64,000 nucleotides of DNA from Pseudomonas sp. URMO17WK12:I2 (GTDB lineage Bacteria > Pseudomonadota > Gammaproteobacteria > Pseudomonadales > Pseudomonadaceae), in contig NZ_QKYW01000004.1 of NCBI RefSeq assembly GCF_003253735.1, forward strand, positions 248,001 through 312,000. Reading direction: 5' to 3'. Positions 43,146 to 52,453 of this stretch are shown here, one piece after another (positions within the stretch are counted from its first letter, which is position 1; each line of letters opens with the position of its first letter). The position numbers were made by a program, and so were the translations under genes. The notes below the pieces were generated by a model. It did no database searches. It was given only the letters and a program-made list of their open reading frames with translations, and was not told the DNA's origin.

Positions 43146-43868
43146 ATGGATCGCATTAACACCCTGCGAATAATGATCGTTGACGACGAACCCCATATTG
43201 TCGAGGAACTCGCCGAGTTTCTCGAGCAGCTGGGTTATGAGGTGACGTCATGCAATAACACCCACAATGCCTTGCAGGCCTTCCAGGCGGATGAGCGCAT
43301 CGCCATCGTGCTCAGCGACATGCATATGCCAGGGCTTACCGGGGTGCAACTGGTGGGTGAGCTGGCCAGGCTGGGACGGCCTGGGCGCCTCTACGAAACG
43401 GCCATTTTCACCGGCAGCACCGACAGGCAGGACGTCATTCTTGCCCTGCGCGCCGGGGTGAGCGACTACTACCAGAAGCCGGTAAACCTGCAGGAGCTGG
43501 AGGCGGGGGTGAAGCGCCTGCAGGAGCGTGTCGAGCAGAAGCTCAAGGAGCAGCAGATCCGCCAGCAGATACAGGATCTCGCCGCTTCGCTGCATGAAAT
43601 GCACAGTGAGCTGATACCCACCATCGCGATCAAGAACGTCGCGCAGATGAGCGCCACCGCCGATACCGTTCCCGAGCCCTTCGACAAGTTGTCACGCCGG
43701 CAATTGGCCGTCGCGCAACTTATCGCCAAAGGAATGACCAATTACCAGATATCCTGCGAGCTGGGCATTACGGAAAATACCGTGAAACTTTACGTCTCCC
43801 AGATATTGAGACTGACCCGTGTTCATAACAGAACGCAATTGGCCCTGTGCTACCCGTCCCATGGGTAA
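43146..43868 (+). CDS. pprB: PprB-type response regulator
   Basis: A 240-residue regulator. The receiver domain (residues 8-125) has the acidic pair in VDDEP, phosphoacceptor Asp58 in VLSDMHMPG and the lysine in YYQKPV. A coiled-coil linker rich in Glu, Gln and Lys (about 125-160) leads to a LuxR/NarL-type helix-turn-helix (LSRRQLAVAQLIAKGMTNYQISCELGITENTVKLYVSQIL). With PprA it forms the two-component system controlling the tad locus. The ATG at 43146 is used; an in-frame GTG three codons earlier is possible. Confidence 0.9.
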   Translation: MDRINTLRIMIVDDEPHIVEELAEFLEQLGYEVTSCNNTHNALQAFQADERIAIVLSDMHMPGLTGVQLVGELARLGRPGRLYETAIFTGSTDRQDVILALRAGVSDYYQKPVNLQELEAGVKRLQERVEQKLKEQQIRQQIQDLAASLHEMHSELIPTIAIKNVAQMSATADTVPEPFDKLSRRQLAVAQLIAKGMTNYQISCELGITENTVKLYVSQILRLTRVHNRTQLALCYPSHG

Positions 43869-43970
43869 AGTTTGTAAACGCCCGAATAACTTCGACCGTC
43901 CCTGACATCAATAAATTGTGCAGGCCGTTTGGCTGTACGACTTCAATAATGCTTTGAACGGCCCGTTCGC

Positions 43971-44249
43971 CTAGTCACCCAGTTCCCCGCCTGCATCCTG
44001 TTCGAAGAACTCCGGGATCGGATGCTTGTGGCTGTCGAGCCAACGCTGCAGCGCCAGCTCCCGCTCGGCAGGGGTGGAGACCTGTGGGTGCGGCGAAGCC
44101 AGCCGGCCCTCACGCTGCAGGCGCAGCCAGTGGGCGGTCTGGGTTTGCACCTCAGCGCTCACCAGCGGGCGGCCACCGCCCTCGTCCGCCGCCAGGCAGA
44201 CAACCGGCAGGGCTGCCAGCAACGCACAGCCGATGATCAATCCTTTCAT
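43971..44249 (-). CDS. Small periplasmic protein of the tad locus (DUF3613-like)
   Basis: A 92-residue protein with a signal peptide ending near CLA-AD and a short mature part containing QTAHWLRLQREGRLASPHPQVSTPAERELALQRWLDSHKHPIPEFF. Proteins of this size and pattern sit at the end of Pseudomonas tad operons, and I believe they belong to DUF3613. It is last in the leftward operon, 36 bp after tadD. The function is unknown. Confidence 0.75.
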   Translation of the reverse strand: MKGLIIGCALLAALPVVCLAADEGGGRPLVSAEVQTQTAHWLRLQREGRLASPHPQVSTPAERELALQRWLDSHKHPIPEFFEQDAGGELGD

Positions 44250-44285
44250 GCTGCTCTCCTCCTGGCAGCCGGCGGTCGCCGGGGT

Positions 44286-45635
44286 TCAGTTGACGCTGGC
44301 GGACGTTTCCTCGAGCGGAACCACGCGCACGAAGCCACCATCGTCCGGCACGATCAGGCGGCCCGCGCGCATTTCGATACCGGCACGCACTGGCACCGTG
44401 GCGGCAGGCGCACTGGCGACCACTGCAGCAGACGGAGTCGGCACGCCTGCCGGGCTGGCCGCCTTGGGCACCACGGCCACTTCACGCGGTGCTGGAGCGG
44501 CTGCAGGCGCCGGCTGAGGCGCGGCAGCAGGGACAGGCGCTGGGGCGCGCGCGATAACGGGTGCCGCTGCCACCGCTGGTGCAACAGCAGCGCGGGCAAC
44601 GGCAGGTGCAGGCGGCGTGCTGGCGCGTGGAGCCGAATCGGCGCTGCCTGCGACGGCTTGCGCCGTGACCGGCGGCCTGGATGCTGCGCTGGCCAGCGAC
44701 AAGGGCACCACGGGCGTCGGGCGGAAGTTGGACAGCCGCGGCGCGGGCACGGCAGGCTCTGCCGCCGCCACAGCGGGCTGCCCGGCAGGCATCACGGGTT
44801 GGCTGACCGGCGCCGCTTTTACCGGCGCCACGACCACCGGCATAACCGCCGCGGCGCGGGCTGGTGCTGCGGGTATTGGCGCACTCACCCGGGCCTCAGG
44901 CACCTTGGCGGCCGGCGCCGGCGCCGGCGCCGGCGCGAGCGCTGCCGCAGGCGTCGGCTGGGCGGCGCTCTTGCTGCGCAGCGCCTGGGCGCGCTCTTCG
45001 GCGGCGCGCAACTGGCCGGCCGAGAAGCCCATGCGCTCGGCCAGGGCATTGGCCTGCGGGCGCATGCCCTGGTAGATCAGCAGCGTCAGCAGGTTGAGCG
45101 CTGGCTGCTGCTCGGTCTCGTTGAGCTCCAGTGCGGTCAGCAGTTCGAAACGCGCTTCGTGCAGACGCCCGAGGTTCATGTACACCACGCCGAGGTCGTT
45201 GCGAATCGACGCACTGGTCGGGTCCAGTTTGGCGGCCAGGCGCAAATGCTCGAGTGCTTCGGGGTAGCGGCCCGCCGCGCTGGCCAGTTGGCCGAGGCCC
45301 TGTTCACCCTGGGCCTTGAGGCAGGTGCGGGTGAGGCTGGCGTAAAGCTCGCCTGCGTCCGGACGATTCAGCGAGCGCAGGATGCGCGCCTTGGCCAGGC
45401 GAGCCTGGGGCATATTGGCCGGCAAACGCTCCAGGTTGGCCAGTGCCGCATGCAAACGCCCTTCCTCGGCCGTCTTCTGGGCGAGGTTCAGCGCCAGCTC
45501 CTGCTCCTGAGACAACGGCGCGCAGGCCATCGGCGTCGCCTGGCCCTTGCCGGTCAGCCAGGGCGACTGGGCCGGGCCGCTCGCGCAACCTGCCAACAGC
45601 CCCATCACCCCAACCACGGTCACAACACGTTTCAT
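44286..45635 (-). CDS. tadD: Tad pilus assembly lipoprotein TadD
   Basis: A 449-residue protein with a lipoprotein signal (VMGLLAGC, Cys17) and tetratricopeptide-like repeats over about residues 30-210 (for example YPEALEHLRLAAKLDPTSASIRNDLGVVYMNLG). The last 220 residues are alanine- and proline-rich with little complexity, possibly a periplasm-spanning stalk. TadD is a pilotin-like factor for the Flp secretin. The C-terminal stretch is longer than in typical TadD. Its ATG overlaps the tadC stop by 4 bp. Confidence 0.85.
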   Translation of the reverse strand: MKRVVTVVGVMGLLAGCASGPAQSPWLTGKGQATPMACAPLSQEQELALNLAQKTAEEGRLHAALANLERLPANMPQARLAKARILRSLNRPDAGELYASLTRTCLKAQGEQGLGQLASAAGRYPEALEHLRLAAKLDPTSASIRNDLGVVYMNLGRLHEARFELLTALELNETEQQPALNLLTLLIYQGMRPQANALAERMGFSAGQLRAAEERAQALRSKSAAQPTPAAALAPAPAPAPAAKVPEARVSAPIPAAPARAAAVMPVVVAPVKAAPVSQPVMPAGQPAVAAAEPAVPAPRLSNFRPTPVVPLSLASAASRPPVTAQAVAGSADSAPRASTPPAPAVARAAVAPAVAAAPVIARAPAPVPAAAPQPAPAAAPAPREVAVVPKAASPAGVPTPSAAVVASAPAATVPVRAGIEMRAGRLIVPDDGGFVRVVPLEETSASVN

Positions 45636-46522
45636 CTCAACTCCCCCAGGGCACCGACAATGGCAATGAAGCCGGGCCCTGCCAATACGATCAACAACGC
45701 CGGAAACAGAAACACCATCATGATGACGGACATCTTGCCGGACAGTTTGGAAACCCTTTCCTCGAGCGCCGTGTGATGACGGTCATCGATCAGCTCCTTG
45801 AGCCGCAACAACGAGGCCATGGCACCGCCGCCCTGGACGATAAGCTGTTCGAGGATCACCACGCAATCGGTCACCTCGTAGACTTCCAGCGCGGCCGCCA
45901 TGTCACGTAATTCACGCCCCAGTTCGAGCCCCGCATCGACCCGCGCCAGCACCTGGCGCAGCTCGGCGCTGAGGTTGGGCAGAATGCCTTCGGCCTCCTT
46001 GGCGAGCACCCGCAACCCCTGTTCGACGGTCATGCCGACATCGAAAAGGATGCGCAGCAGCGGGATGAAGGTGGTCACCTCCTCGGCAAGCGCTTCCTGG
46101 CGATTTTTCGCTGCCCAGGCCAGCCAGCGCTTGGGCAGCAGATAACCGATACCCAGGGCGAACACCGGCGCCAGCCAGACCGGCTGCGGCGGCCGGCTCA
46201 TCAACAGCTGGACGATTATCACCACCGCCAGCAGGGCGATCGGCATGCCCAGCTGGATGGCCGAGAACATCGATTGCTGGCTGCGTTTGCGCCAGCCCAG
46301 GCGGTTGAGCAACTGCAGGGTTTCGCTGTCCATGCTCAGGGTGCGGCGGCCCAGGGAGCTGCCGCCGATACCGCGCATCACCCCGCCACCCGAGACCCGC
46401 GACAGTGTGCCCATGCGCTGGCTGAACTGGCGCCGCGCGCGCAGATCGGCATAGGCCAGGTACAGCAACAGCAATGCCAACGCCAATTGCAGCAAGGCAC
46501 TGAGCAGCAGTAACACGCTCAT
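45632..46522 (-). CDS. tadC: Tad inner-membrane platform protein TadC
   Basis: A 296-residue GspF/T2SS-F-domain protein with N-terminal spans and the conserved FIPLLRILFDVGMTVEQGLRVLAKE and LGRELRDMAAALEVYEVTDCVVILEQLIVQGG blocks. TadB and TadC form the platform for pilus polymerisation. The ATG at 46522 shares one base with the tadB stop; the longer frame to 46618 lies in tadB. Confidence 0.9.
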   Translation of the reverse strand: MSVLLLLSALLQLALALLLLYLAYADLRARRQFSQRMGTLSRVSGGGVMRGIGGSSLGRRTLSMDSETLQLLNRLGWRKRSQQSMFSAIQLGMPIALLAVVIIVQLLMSRPPQPVWLAPVFALGIGYLLPKRWLAWAAKNRQEALAEEVTTFIPLLRILFDVGMTVEQGLRVLAKEAEGILPNLSAELRQVLARVDAGLELGRELRDMAAALEVYEVTDCVVILEQLIVQGGGAMASLLRLKELIDDRHHTALEERVSKLSGKMSVIMMVFLFPALLIVLAGPGFIAIVGALGELR

Positions 46523-47403
46523 CACAGGCTCCTCAACATGCGCCACAGCGCCAGGCTGCCAACCGCCTGCAGGATGAACGCCAGAAACAGCACCATACGC
46601 CCCGAGGACGCCTGCCACATGCCCAGCATGAACTGTGGGTTGGTGATGAATATGTACAGGGCCAGGGCCAGCGGCAGGCCACCCATCACGTAGGCGCTGA
46701 TGCGCGTTTCGCCGGTCAGTGCACGCAGCCGGCGAGCACTCTGCTCACGCTCGCGAATCAGCCGGATCAGGTTGTTGAGCAACTCGCTGCTGTTGCCGCC
46801 ATAACGCTGGTTGACCCGCACGCCCAGGGCCAGCACCTGAAATTCGTCGCGCTCGTAAAGGTCGGCGAAGTCCTGCAGCGCATCGCCCAGCGCCATGCCG
46901 CGCTGCACGTTGCGGCGTGTACGCGCCATGGCACCCTGGAGCGGTTGCGGCGCGTTTTCCATGGCCAACATCAACGCGTCGCCCAGCGCACGGCCAGACT
47001 TGAGGCTGCGAATCACCTGGTCGAGAAATACCGGCAGTTGCTCGATCATGCGCAGCACCCGGCGCCGGTAACGCAGCGCGATGAACACGCGGCCGACCAG
47101 CAATGGCCCCAGCAGCATGATCAACAGGCCCAGCCAGTGCCCGACGATCAACCCCAGCACGGCGCCCAGCAGCCAGATGAACAGCCACAGGCCGAGCCCC
47201 TGGCGCGGCTTGCTGAAGCCGGCACGCAGCAACAGCTTGTCCAGGTGGCTGATGGAGGCCCCGTGCAGGGGCTCCGGCTGATCGGCCAGCAGGCGCTGGA
47301 GCACTTGCTCAGAGGCGGCCTGTTCGCGGCTTCTGCGCAGCATCAGCAGGCCCAGGGCCAACAGGGTCAGGCAGATCCCCCACAGCAGCATCGACGCGTT
47401 CAT
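46522..47403 (-). CDS. tadB: Tad inner-membrane platform protein TadB
   Basis: A 293-residue T2SS-F-domain protein. N-terminal spans are followed by the cytoplasmic GspF-like domain (QLPVFLDQVIRSLKSGRALGDAL, YGGNSSELLNNLIRLIRERE) and two C-terminal spans. It pairs with TadC and is preceded by the ATPase gene tadA 30 bp upstream. Confidence 0.9.
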   Translation of the reverse strand: MNASMLLWGICLTLLALGLLMLRRSREQAASEQVLQRLLADQPEPLHGASISHLDKLLLRAGFSKPRQGLGLWLFIWLLGAVLGLIVGHWLGLLIMLLGPLLVGRVFIALRYRRRVLRMIEQLPVFLDQVIRSLKSGRALGDALMLAMENAPQPLQGAMARTRRNVQRGMALGDALQDFADLYERDEFQVLALGVRVNQRYGGNSSELLNNLIRLIREREQSARRLRALTGETRISAYVMGGLPLALALYIFITNPQFMLGMWQASSGRMVLFLAFILQAVGSLALWRMLRSL

Positions 47404-47433
47404 CCCGGTCCTCCCTTGCCTGCGGCAGCGATG

Positions 47434-48678
47434 TCAGTCACGGCGCAACTTGTGCCCGGCCGGGTTCGGTGCGTCGCGGCAAAAGGTGCCGCTGCCCGAG
47501 CGATCGAGGCGGAACAGGGTATTGGTCACGTACTGATCCTCACGCAAGCCAAGCACCTCGACCACCTCGCTGATGCAGCGGCGGCCATCGGGCAGGCGGG
47601 TCAGTTGAATCACCACGTCGAGCGCCGCGCAGATGGTCTGCCGCAAGGTGCGCTCGCCCACCTTGGCGCCGGAGAACCCGACCAGGGTTTCCAGGCGCAG
47701 CAAGGCATCCTGGGCATTGTTGGCGTGCACCGTGCTCATCGAGCCGTCGTGGCCGGTGTTCATGGCGGTCAGCACGTCGAGCACCTCGGCGCCGCGAATC
47801 TCGCCGAGCACGATACGGTCCGGGCGCATGCGCAGGGCGTTGCGTACCAGCTCACGGGCGGCGATCTGGCCAAAGCCCTCGGCGTTCGGCGGCCGGGTTT
47901 CCAGGCGCACCACGTGGTCGTGCAGCAGCTCCAGCTCGGCGGTGTCTTCGATGGTGACGATGCGCTCACGGGGGTCGATCATCTGGCTGAGCATGTTCAG
48001 CAACGTGGTCTTGCCGGTGCCGGTACCGCCACTGACCATGATGTTGCAACGGCGCCTGACCATCAGCTCCAGGCAGCTGAGAATGGCCTGATCCAGCGAG
48101 TTGCTGGCCAGCAGGTCGGCGCTGCGCAGCATGTCCTTGCGAAACTTGCGCACCGAAATGCACGGGCCGTCCAGCGCCACCGGCGGAATGATCGCATTGA
48201 TACGGCTCCCGTCAGGCATACGCGCATCGACCATCGGCGACGACTCGTCGAGTCGCCGCCCCACCGGCGCGAGAATGCGCTGGATGACCCGCAGCACGTG
48301 CTGGTCATCGATGAAACGCAGGTCACTGAGTTGCAACACGCCGTTGCGCTCGACGAACACACGGTGCGGGCCATTGACCAGAATTTCGCTGACCCCTTCA
48401 TCCTTGAGCAGGATCTCCAGCGGACCGAAGCCGGTGAGCTCGTCGACCAGTTCCTCGGCCAGGCGATCCACCTCGTAGCGGGAGATGGCGATCTGCCGGC
48501 GGCTGACGTACTCGCTGACCTGCTCGGCGACGAAAATCGCCAGCGAGTTGCGGGTACCTTCCAGCAGGTTCTCGCCCTTGTCCTCCAGCGCATCGATCAG
48601 GTAGCGATGCAGCACGGGCTTGAGATCCTGAACACCGACTCGCGTGGCACTACCGCCAAATGGACCTATGGGCATCAT
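47434..48678 (-). CDS. tadA: Tad secretion ATPase TadA (CpaF)
   Basis: A 414-residue type II/IV secretion ATPase. It has Walker A GGTGTGKTT, an Asp box (TIEDTAELEL), Walker B LRMRPDRIVLGEIRGAE and the His box NTGHDGSMSTVHANNAQDA. It drives assembly and possibly retraction of the Flp pilus. The ATG overlaps the tadZ stop by 4 bp. Confidence 0.95.
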   Translation of the reverse strand: MMPIGPFGGSATRVGVQDLKPVLHRYLIDALEDKGENLLEGTRNSLAIFVAEQVSEYVSRRQIAISRYEVDRLAEELVDELTGFGPLEILLKDEGVSEILVNGPHRVFVERNGVLQLSDLRFIDDQHVLRVIQRILAPVGRRLDESSPMVDARMPDGSRINAIIPPVALDGPCISVRKFRKDMLRSADLLASNSLDQAILSCLELMVRRRCNIMVSGGTGTGKTTLLNMLSQMIDPRERIVTIEDTAELELLHDHVVRLETRPPNAEGFGQIAARELVRNALRMRPDRIVLGEIRGAEVLDVLTAMNTGHDGSMSTVHANNAQDALLRLETLVGFSGAKVGERTLRQTICAALDVVIQLTRLPDGRRCISEVVEVLGLREDQYVTNTLFRLDRSGSGTFCRDAPNPAGHKLRRD

Positions 48679-49841
48679 TTAATCCTCAGCAAACGTCGCC
48701 ATAGCGGCCCTGCCGCACCATGGCCTGGCTCGAACAGCCCGTTGGCCAGGGTCAGCAGGCCCTGGGTCAGGCCGTCACGGGGGGCGAACTCGAACAGCGG
48801 CACGCCCTGGTTCTTGGCCTTGAGCCGGGTGACCGGGCTGAGCGGCAGGCCGGCCTCGAGCGGCAGCGCGAAGGTCTTGCTCAGCTCCGGCAAACCGGGC
48901 GCCACGGCTGGTTGATAACGGTCGACCAGCAGCCGCGCGTGATCGAGCTTGATGCCCTTGCTGCGCCACAGGCTCAGCAGCGCCAGGTTGCGCCGGCAGT
49001 TGGGCACGCTCTGATCGACGCACCAGAACAGCCGCTGGGCGTGGTTGGCGAAAGAGCGCAAACCGTCGCAGTCCGGCTGCCCACAGAGGTTCACCAGCAC
49101 GTGCTGAAAGTGCTGGCGCAGGCTGCCCAGCAAGAGGAACAGCTCGCCGAGGCTGAAGCGCTCCAGGGCCTCGTCATCCGGGCCGTGGGGCAGCACCCGC
49201 AGGCCGTCGGGATGGCGGGCGAAGGCGCTTTCGATCAGGTTCGAATCCAGGCGGCGGATATGCCGTAGCGCATCACCAAAGCAGAACGAGGATTCCATGC
49301 CGAACAGCTCCAGGCTCTCGCCGCGCGGCACGCCCAGATCGACGTACAGCGTGCGCTGGCCGCGGGCCTGGATCTGCAACGCCAGGTGCACCGCCAGCAA
49401 CGCGGCATCGGCATCCGGCTGCACGCCGTAGAGCAGGGTCAGCTCGCCCTGCTCGCGGGACGGCGGCAGCTGCGGCAGGCGCTGAGTGAGGCGGCGCACC
49501 AGCCCGAGCACCTCGCTGCTACGCGAGCCGTAGGCGATGAAGTCCCGGGCACCGGCGCGCATGGCGTTGAGCACCAGCTGGTTGTCCAGGCCGTCGCCCA
49601 GGGCCACCACCACCATCATCGGGCGCATGTCGAGCAGCGCCTCGATCAGCGCGCACTGAGCGGTCTGCCCCTCGCGGCTGAGACCGACGAACACCAGGCA
49701 ACTGCCGGTCATGTCCATCAGGCCCAGCACCTCGTCGAGGGTTTCGCCGACGTTGAGCACCTGGCCCTGGCCGGCCAGCGCCGCCTGCAGCCATTCCAGG
49801 TCCTGCTTGCGGCGAGTCTGTGCGAGGAAAATCTGCTCCAT
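48675..49841 (-). CDS. tadZ: Tad localisation protein TadZ
   Basis: A 388-residue ParA/MinD-superfamily protein with an N-terminal receiver-like domain (about residues 1-130, including LVFVGLSREGQ and VALGDGLDNQLVLNAMRAGARDFIAYG) and a C-terminal ATPase-like domain. The P-loop is degenerate, with no GKGG-type motif where expected (YGVQPDADAALLAVHLALQI), as in several TadZ proteins. It is thought to place the Tad machine at the pole. It lies 10 bp after rcpA. Confidence 0.87.
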   Translation of the reverse strand: MEQIFLAQTRRKQDLEWLQAALAGQGQVLNVGETLDEVLGLMDMTGSCLVFVGLSREGQTAQCALIEALLDMRPMMVVVALGDGLDNQLVLNAMRAGARDFIAYGSRSSEVLGLVRRLTQRLPQLPPSREQGELTLLYGVQPDADAALLAVHLALQIQARGQRTLYVDLGVPRGESLELFGMESSFCFGDALRHIRRLDSNLIESAFARHPDGLRVLPHGPDDEALERFSLGELFLLLGSLRQHFQHVLVNLCGQPDCDGLRSFANHAQRLFWCVDQSVPNCRRNLALLSLWRSKGIKLDHARLLVDRYQPAVAPGLPELSKTFALPLEAGLPLSPVTRLKAKNQGVPLFEFAPRDGLTQGLLTLANGLFEPGHGAAGPLWRRLLRIK

Positions 49842-49850
49842 GAACGCTCC

Positions 49851-51089
49851 CTAGCGCGACAGGCCATCAGCTCGGTGGAAATCGCCGTTCTCGAGGAACA
49901 GCTGGCGGAACACGCCCGGGTCGTAATTGCGCAACTGTTCGCCCGGCAGGTCCGGCAGCTGCGCATTGGCCGCCAGCGGCTGTACCAGGTGCGGGGTGAC
50001 CACCATCAACAACTCGCGCTCCTCGCGCTCGATACGCGAGGAGCGAAAGAACGCGCCGAGCACCGGCACGTCGCCGAGAAACGGCAACTTGTCCACAGCC
50101 GAGGAACTGTTGGTGGAGATCAGCCCGCTGATCACGAAGCTTTCGCCATCGGCCAGCGACACGCTGGTGTCGGTGCGCCGCACGTTGAGGGCCGGCACCT
50201 GGGTGCCGGCGATGGTGATACCGGCAGTGAAGTCGAGTTCGCTGACCTCGGGCGCCACCTTCAGGCTGATGCGATTGCGCCCCACCACGGTGGGGGTGAT
50301 GGTCAGGCGCACGCCGAACTCCTTGTATTCGATGGACAGCGAATCACTGCCACTGCTGGGCACCGGGATCGGGAATTCGCCGCCGGCCAGAAAGCTGGCG
50401 CTCTGGCCATTGAGGGCCACCAGGCTGGGCTGCGCCAGGGTGTAGGCGAAACCGCTGTTTTCCAGAGCGTCGAGGCCGAGCAGGAACTTGCTGCTGCCAC
50501 CGCCCCAGAGGATGTTGAAGCCATCCCTGACCAGCGGAAACGGCGCGCCGGAACCCACACCGCCGACACCGCCGACCGGCACCGTCGCCGGCCCGGTACC
50601 AGGCGCGCCGATCAGAAAGTTGTTGGAGCCGGTGCCGAAGATGCGCATCCCCACTTCACGCAGCTTGCTGCGCCGCACTTCGACGAAACGGATGTCGGTC
50701 TGCACCTGGCTCGGCACCACCTCTTCATCGAAGCGCACCATCGGCTCGGCCATCGCCGCCGCCGCGGCGCCCTGCACCACCACCTGGCTCTGCCGCGGCT
50801 CGCGATCGCAGGCCGTCCACACCAGCAGGCTGGTGGTGCCGCCGCGCTTGCCGACCAGCAGGAAGCTGTCCTTGCTGTGAAGGCTTACGTCCGCCACCTC
50901 CGGGTCACCAATCGCCAGCCGGGTGATGGCCACCGGAAAGCGCAGCTCCTGCTGCATGCCCTGGGTCACATCCAGCACCGCCGGCACCGGCTCCAGGCCG
51001 GCGCAGGAGGCGAACGCCGCCCCAGGCAGCGCGAGCGTGGCCAGCACCAGGCTGGTCAGCAGACGGGAAATGCGCAAGCCTTCGTTCAT
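49851..51089 (-). CDS. rcpA: Flp pilus outer-membrane secretin RcpA
   Basis: A 412-residue secretin. A signal peptide ends near AAFASC, followed by an N-terminal BON/T2SS-N2-like part (GMQQELRFPVAITRLAIGDPEVADVS) and the secretin domain with VPSQVQTDIRFVEVRR and the C-terminal block KLPFLGDVPVLGAFFRS...ERELLMVVTPHLVQP. It forms the outer-membrane channel for Flp pili. It follows rcpC after 19 bp. Confidence 0.93.
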   Translation of the reverse strand: MNEGLRISRLLTSLVLATLALPGAAFASCAGLEPVPAVLDVTQGMQQELRFPVAITRLAIGDPEVADVSLHSKDSFLLVGKRGGTTSLLVWTACDREPRQSQVVVQGAAAAAMAEPMVRFDEEVVPSQVQTDIRFVEVRRSKLREVGMRIFGTGSNNFLIGAPGTGPATVPVGGVGGVGSGAPFPLVRDGFNILWGGGSSKFLLGLDALENSGFAYTLAQPSLVALNGQSASFLAGGEFPIPVPSSGSDSLSIEYKEFGVRLTITPTVVGRNRISLKVAPEVSELDFTAGITIAGTQVPALNVRRTDTSVSLADGESFVISGLISTNSSSAVDKLPFLGDVPVLGAFFRSSRIEREERELLMVVTPHLVQPLAANAQLPDLPGEQLRNYDPGVFRQLFLENGDFHRADGLSR

Positions 51090-51108
51090 CGCATTGCTTC
51101 CTTGCCGG

Positions 51109-52059
51109 TCAGGGCGTTTGCCGGGTGGCGTTATTGCCGCGGTACACGGGGATGCCGGCAGGCGCCTGGCGTTGCGGTTCGGGTGGGGCGCCAGCGGCCG
51201 GTGCGGCTCCCCTTACAGCCAGTTGCTCGAACTGGAATAGCTGGCGTTGCGCCTCGTCGACATCGGCTTGGGGCTCTTTTCCAGCGTAGTAACCCGCGAG
51301 GCGCTTTTCATCCGCGCTGCGCACCGCCAGGCGCAGGCTGCCTACTTGGGTCGCCAGCATGAAACGGGTGAGCAGGGCTTCGGGAACGGCCAGCACGGCA
51401 GTGGTCGGTGCGTTACGCCGGCGCCGGCGTTCCTCGTCGGCATCGGCCGGCAATTGGGCGGCCTCCCCTGTATTGGTGATGCCCAGGTTGTCGCCAACAC
51501 TGAGCAGCCGCAGGGCCGGAATCACCACCTGGGCGGTCTGCTGTGCATTGCCTTCGCCCTGGCGCAGATGGAGCAACACATCGACGTAGTCGCCGGGGCT
51601 CAGGTGGCCGCCACCGCCGATCACCTCGTCGACCGCCACGGCCAGTGCCCGCTCATGGGGGCGAATCATCCGCGCCAGCGGCCCGGCCATGTCGAACGCA
51701 GCCTGATTCAGTACGCTGCCGGCTGGCATGGGCTGCCAGAGGGTGCGCCCGATCAATTGCTCGGGGCTGGCGAAACTGCCCGGCGGCGCGATACGCAGGC
51801 GTTCCACGGCAAGGTCCTCGTGGCTGATGGCCACCAGCGGCTGCACGGGCCTGGCCAGCACCACCACATTGACGCGCTGCTGGTCATCGACCTGGGCCTG
51901 CAACTGACTGCCAACCACGGCCGTAGGCGCCACTGCAGGCACCGCCGGCCCGGGCGCCGACTGCACAGGCTGACGACTGAGGGTGATGCCCCAATACCCG
52001 GTAATGACTGCGCCCACCAGCAGTACGCCGGCCAGCACCAGCGTCAATCGGCTACTCAT
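51109..52059 (-). CDS. rcpC: Flp pilus assembly protein RcpC (CpaB)
   Basis: A 316-residue protein with one N-terminal span (LTLVLAGVLLVGAVITGYWGITL) and an SAF/CpaB domain (LVAISHEDLAVERL, GRTLWQPMPAGSVLNQAAFD, SPGDYVDVLLHL). It is periplasmic and supports secretin assembly. AAGGAG lies 9 bp upstream of the ATG at 52059; a start 11 codons earlier lacks such a signal. It is the first gene of the leftward tad operon. Confidence 0.9.
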   Translation of the reverse strand: MSSRLTLVLAGVLLVGAVITGYWGITLSRQPVQSAPGPAVPAVAPTAVVGSQLQAQVDDQQRVNVVVLARPVQPLVAISHEDLAVERLRIAPPGSFASPEQLIGRTLWQPMPAGSVLNQAAFDMAGPLARMIRPHERALAVAVDEVIGGGGHLSPGDYVDVLLHLRQGEGNAQQTAQVVIPALRLLSVGDNLGITNTGEAAQLPADADEERRRRRNAPTTAVLAVPEALLTRFMLATQVGSLRLAVRSADEKRLAGYYAGKEPQADVDEAQRQLFQFEQLAVRGAAPAAGAPPEPQRQAPAGIPVYRGNNATRQTP

Positions 52060-52092
52060 GACAGCACGCTCCTTGTTGCCATACACCGGCAA

Positions 52093-52453
52093 GCACTCGG
52101 GACATCCCGCTTCATGCTGACCAATCGGAAGAACAGGGTGGAAAACTCGCCTGAGCTATCGGCTCGAATTCATTTTGGTTTAACAATTATTTATTGGGAA
52201 ACTTATAGCGGACATGAACATCAAGATAGAACATACCGTTCGTCGCTGTTACAGTGCTGCAGCGCCCGCCATTACCTTGGCAGTTCAAAAGATAGTGCCT
52301 TACCTGTTGAATTCATTAGAAGTAATAGTTGTATTTAATACTTTGTATGTAATACCAAGGTAAGTTTGCGAAGCGCACGCCCCCCTTTCAAACTTTCTCT
52401 GCAAGTCCCTACAACAGGCGCCCCTGCCTGCCCTGGCTACAGAGGAAGTACCC
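52093..52453. promoter_or_regulatory. Divergent control region between rcpC and flp
   Basis: This 361-bp gap without a gene separates the secretion operon from the pilin gene. It is much richer in A and T than the genes around it (for example TTTAACAATTATTTATTGG near 52179 and ATTTAATACTTTGTATGTAAT near 52332) and should hold both promoters and PprB sites. I cannot name a binding motif with confidence. Confidence 0.55.

Noticed and set aside
43923-43963. Inverted repeat GGCCGTT...AACGGCC between pprB and the small tad gene
   Set aside because: The loop is 27 nt and there is no U-tract, so it is not convincing as a bidirectional terminator.
46945-48915. A 656-codon plus-strand frame across tadB and tadA
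   Set aside because: It is antisense to conserved Tad genes with intact motifs, and its composition is typical of shadow frames.
49386-51362. A 658-codon plus-strand frame across tadZ, rcpA and rcpC
   Set aside because: It is antisense to the secretin operon, is rich in His, Ala and Gln, and has no recognisable domain.
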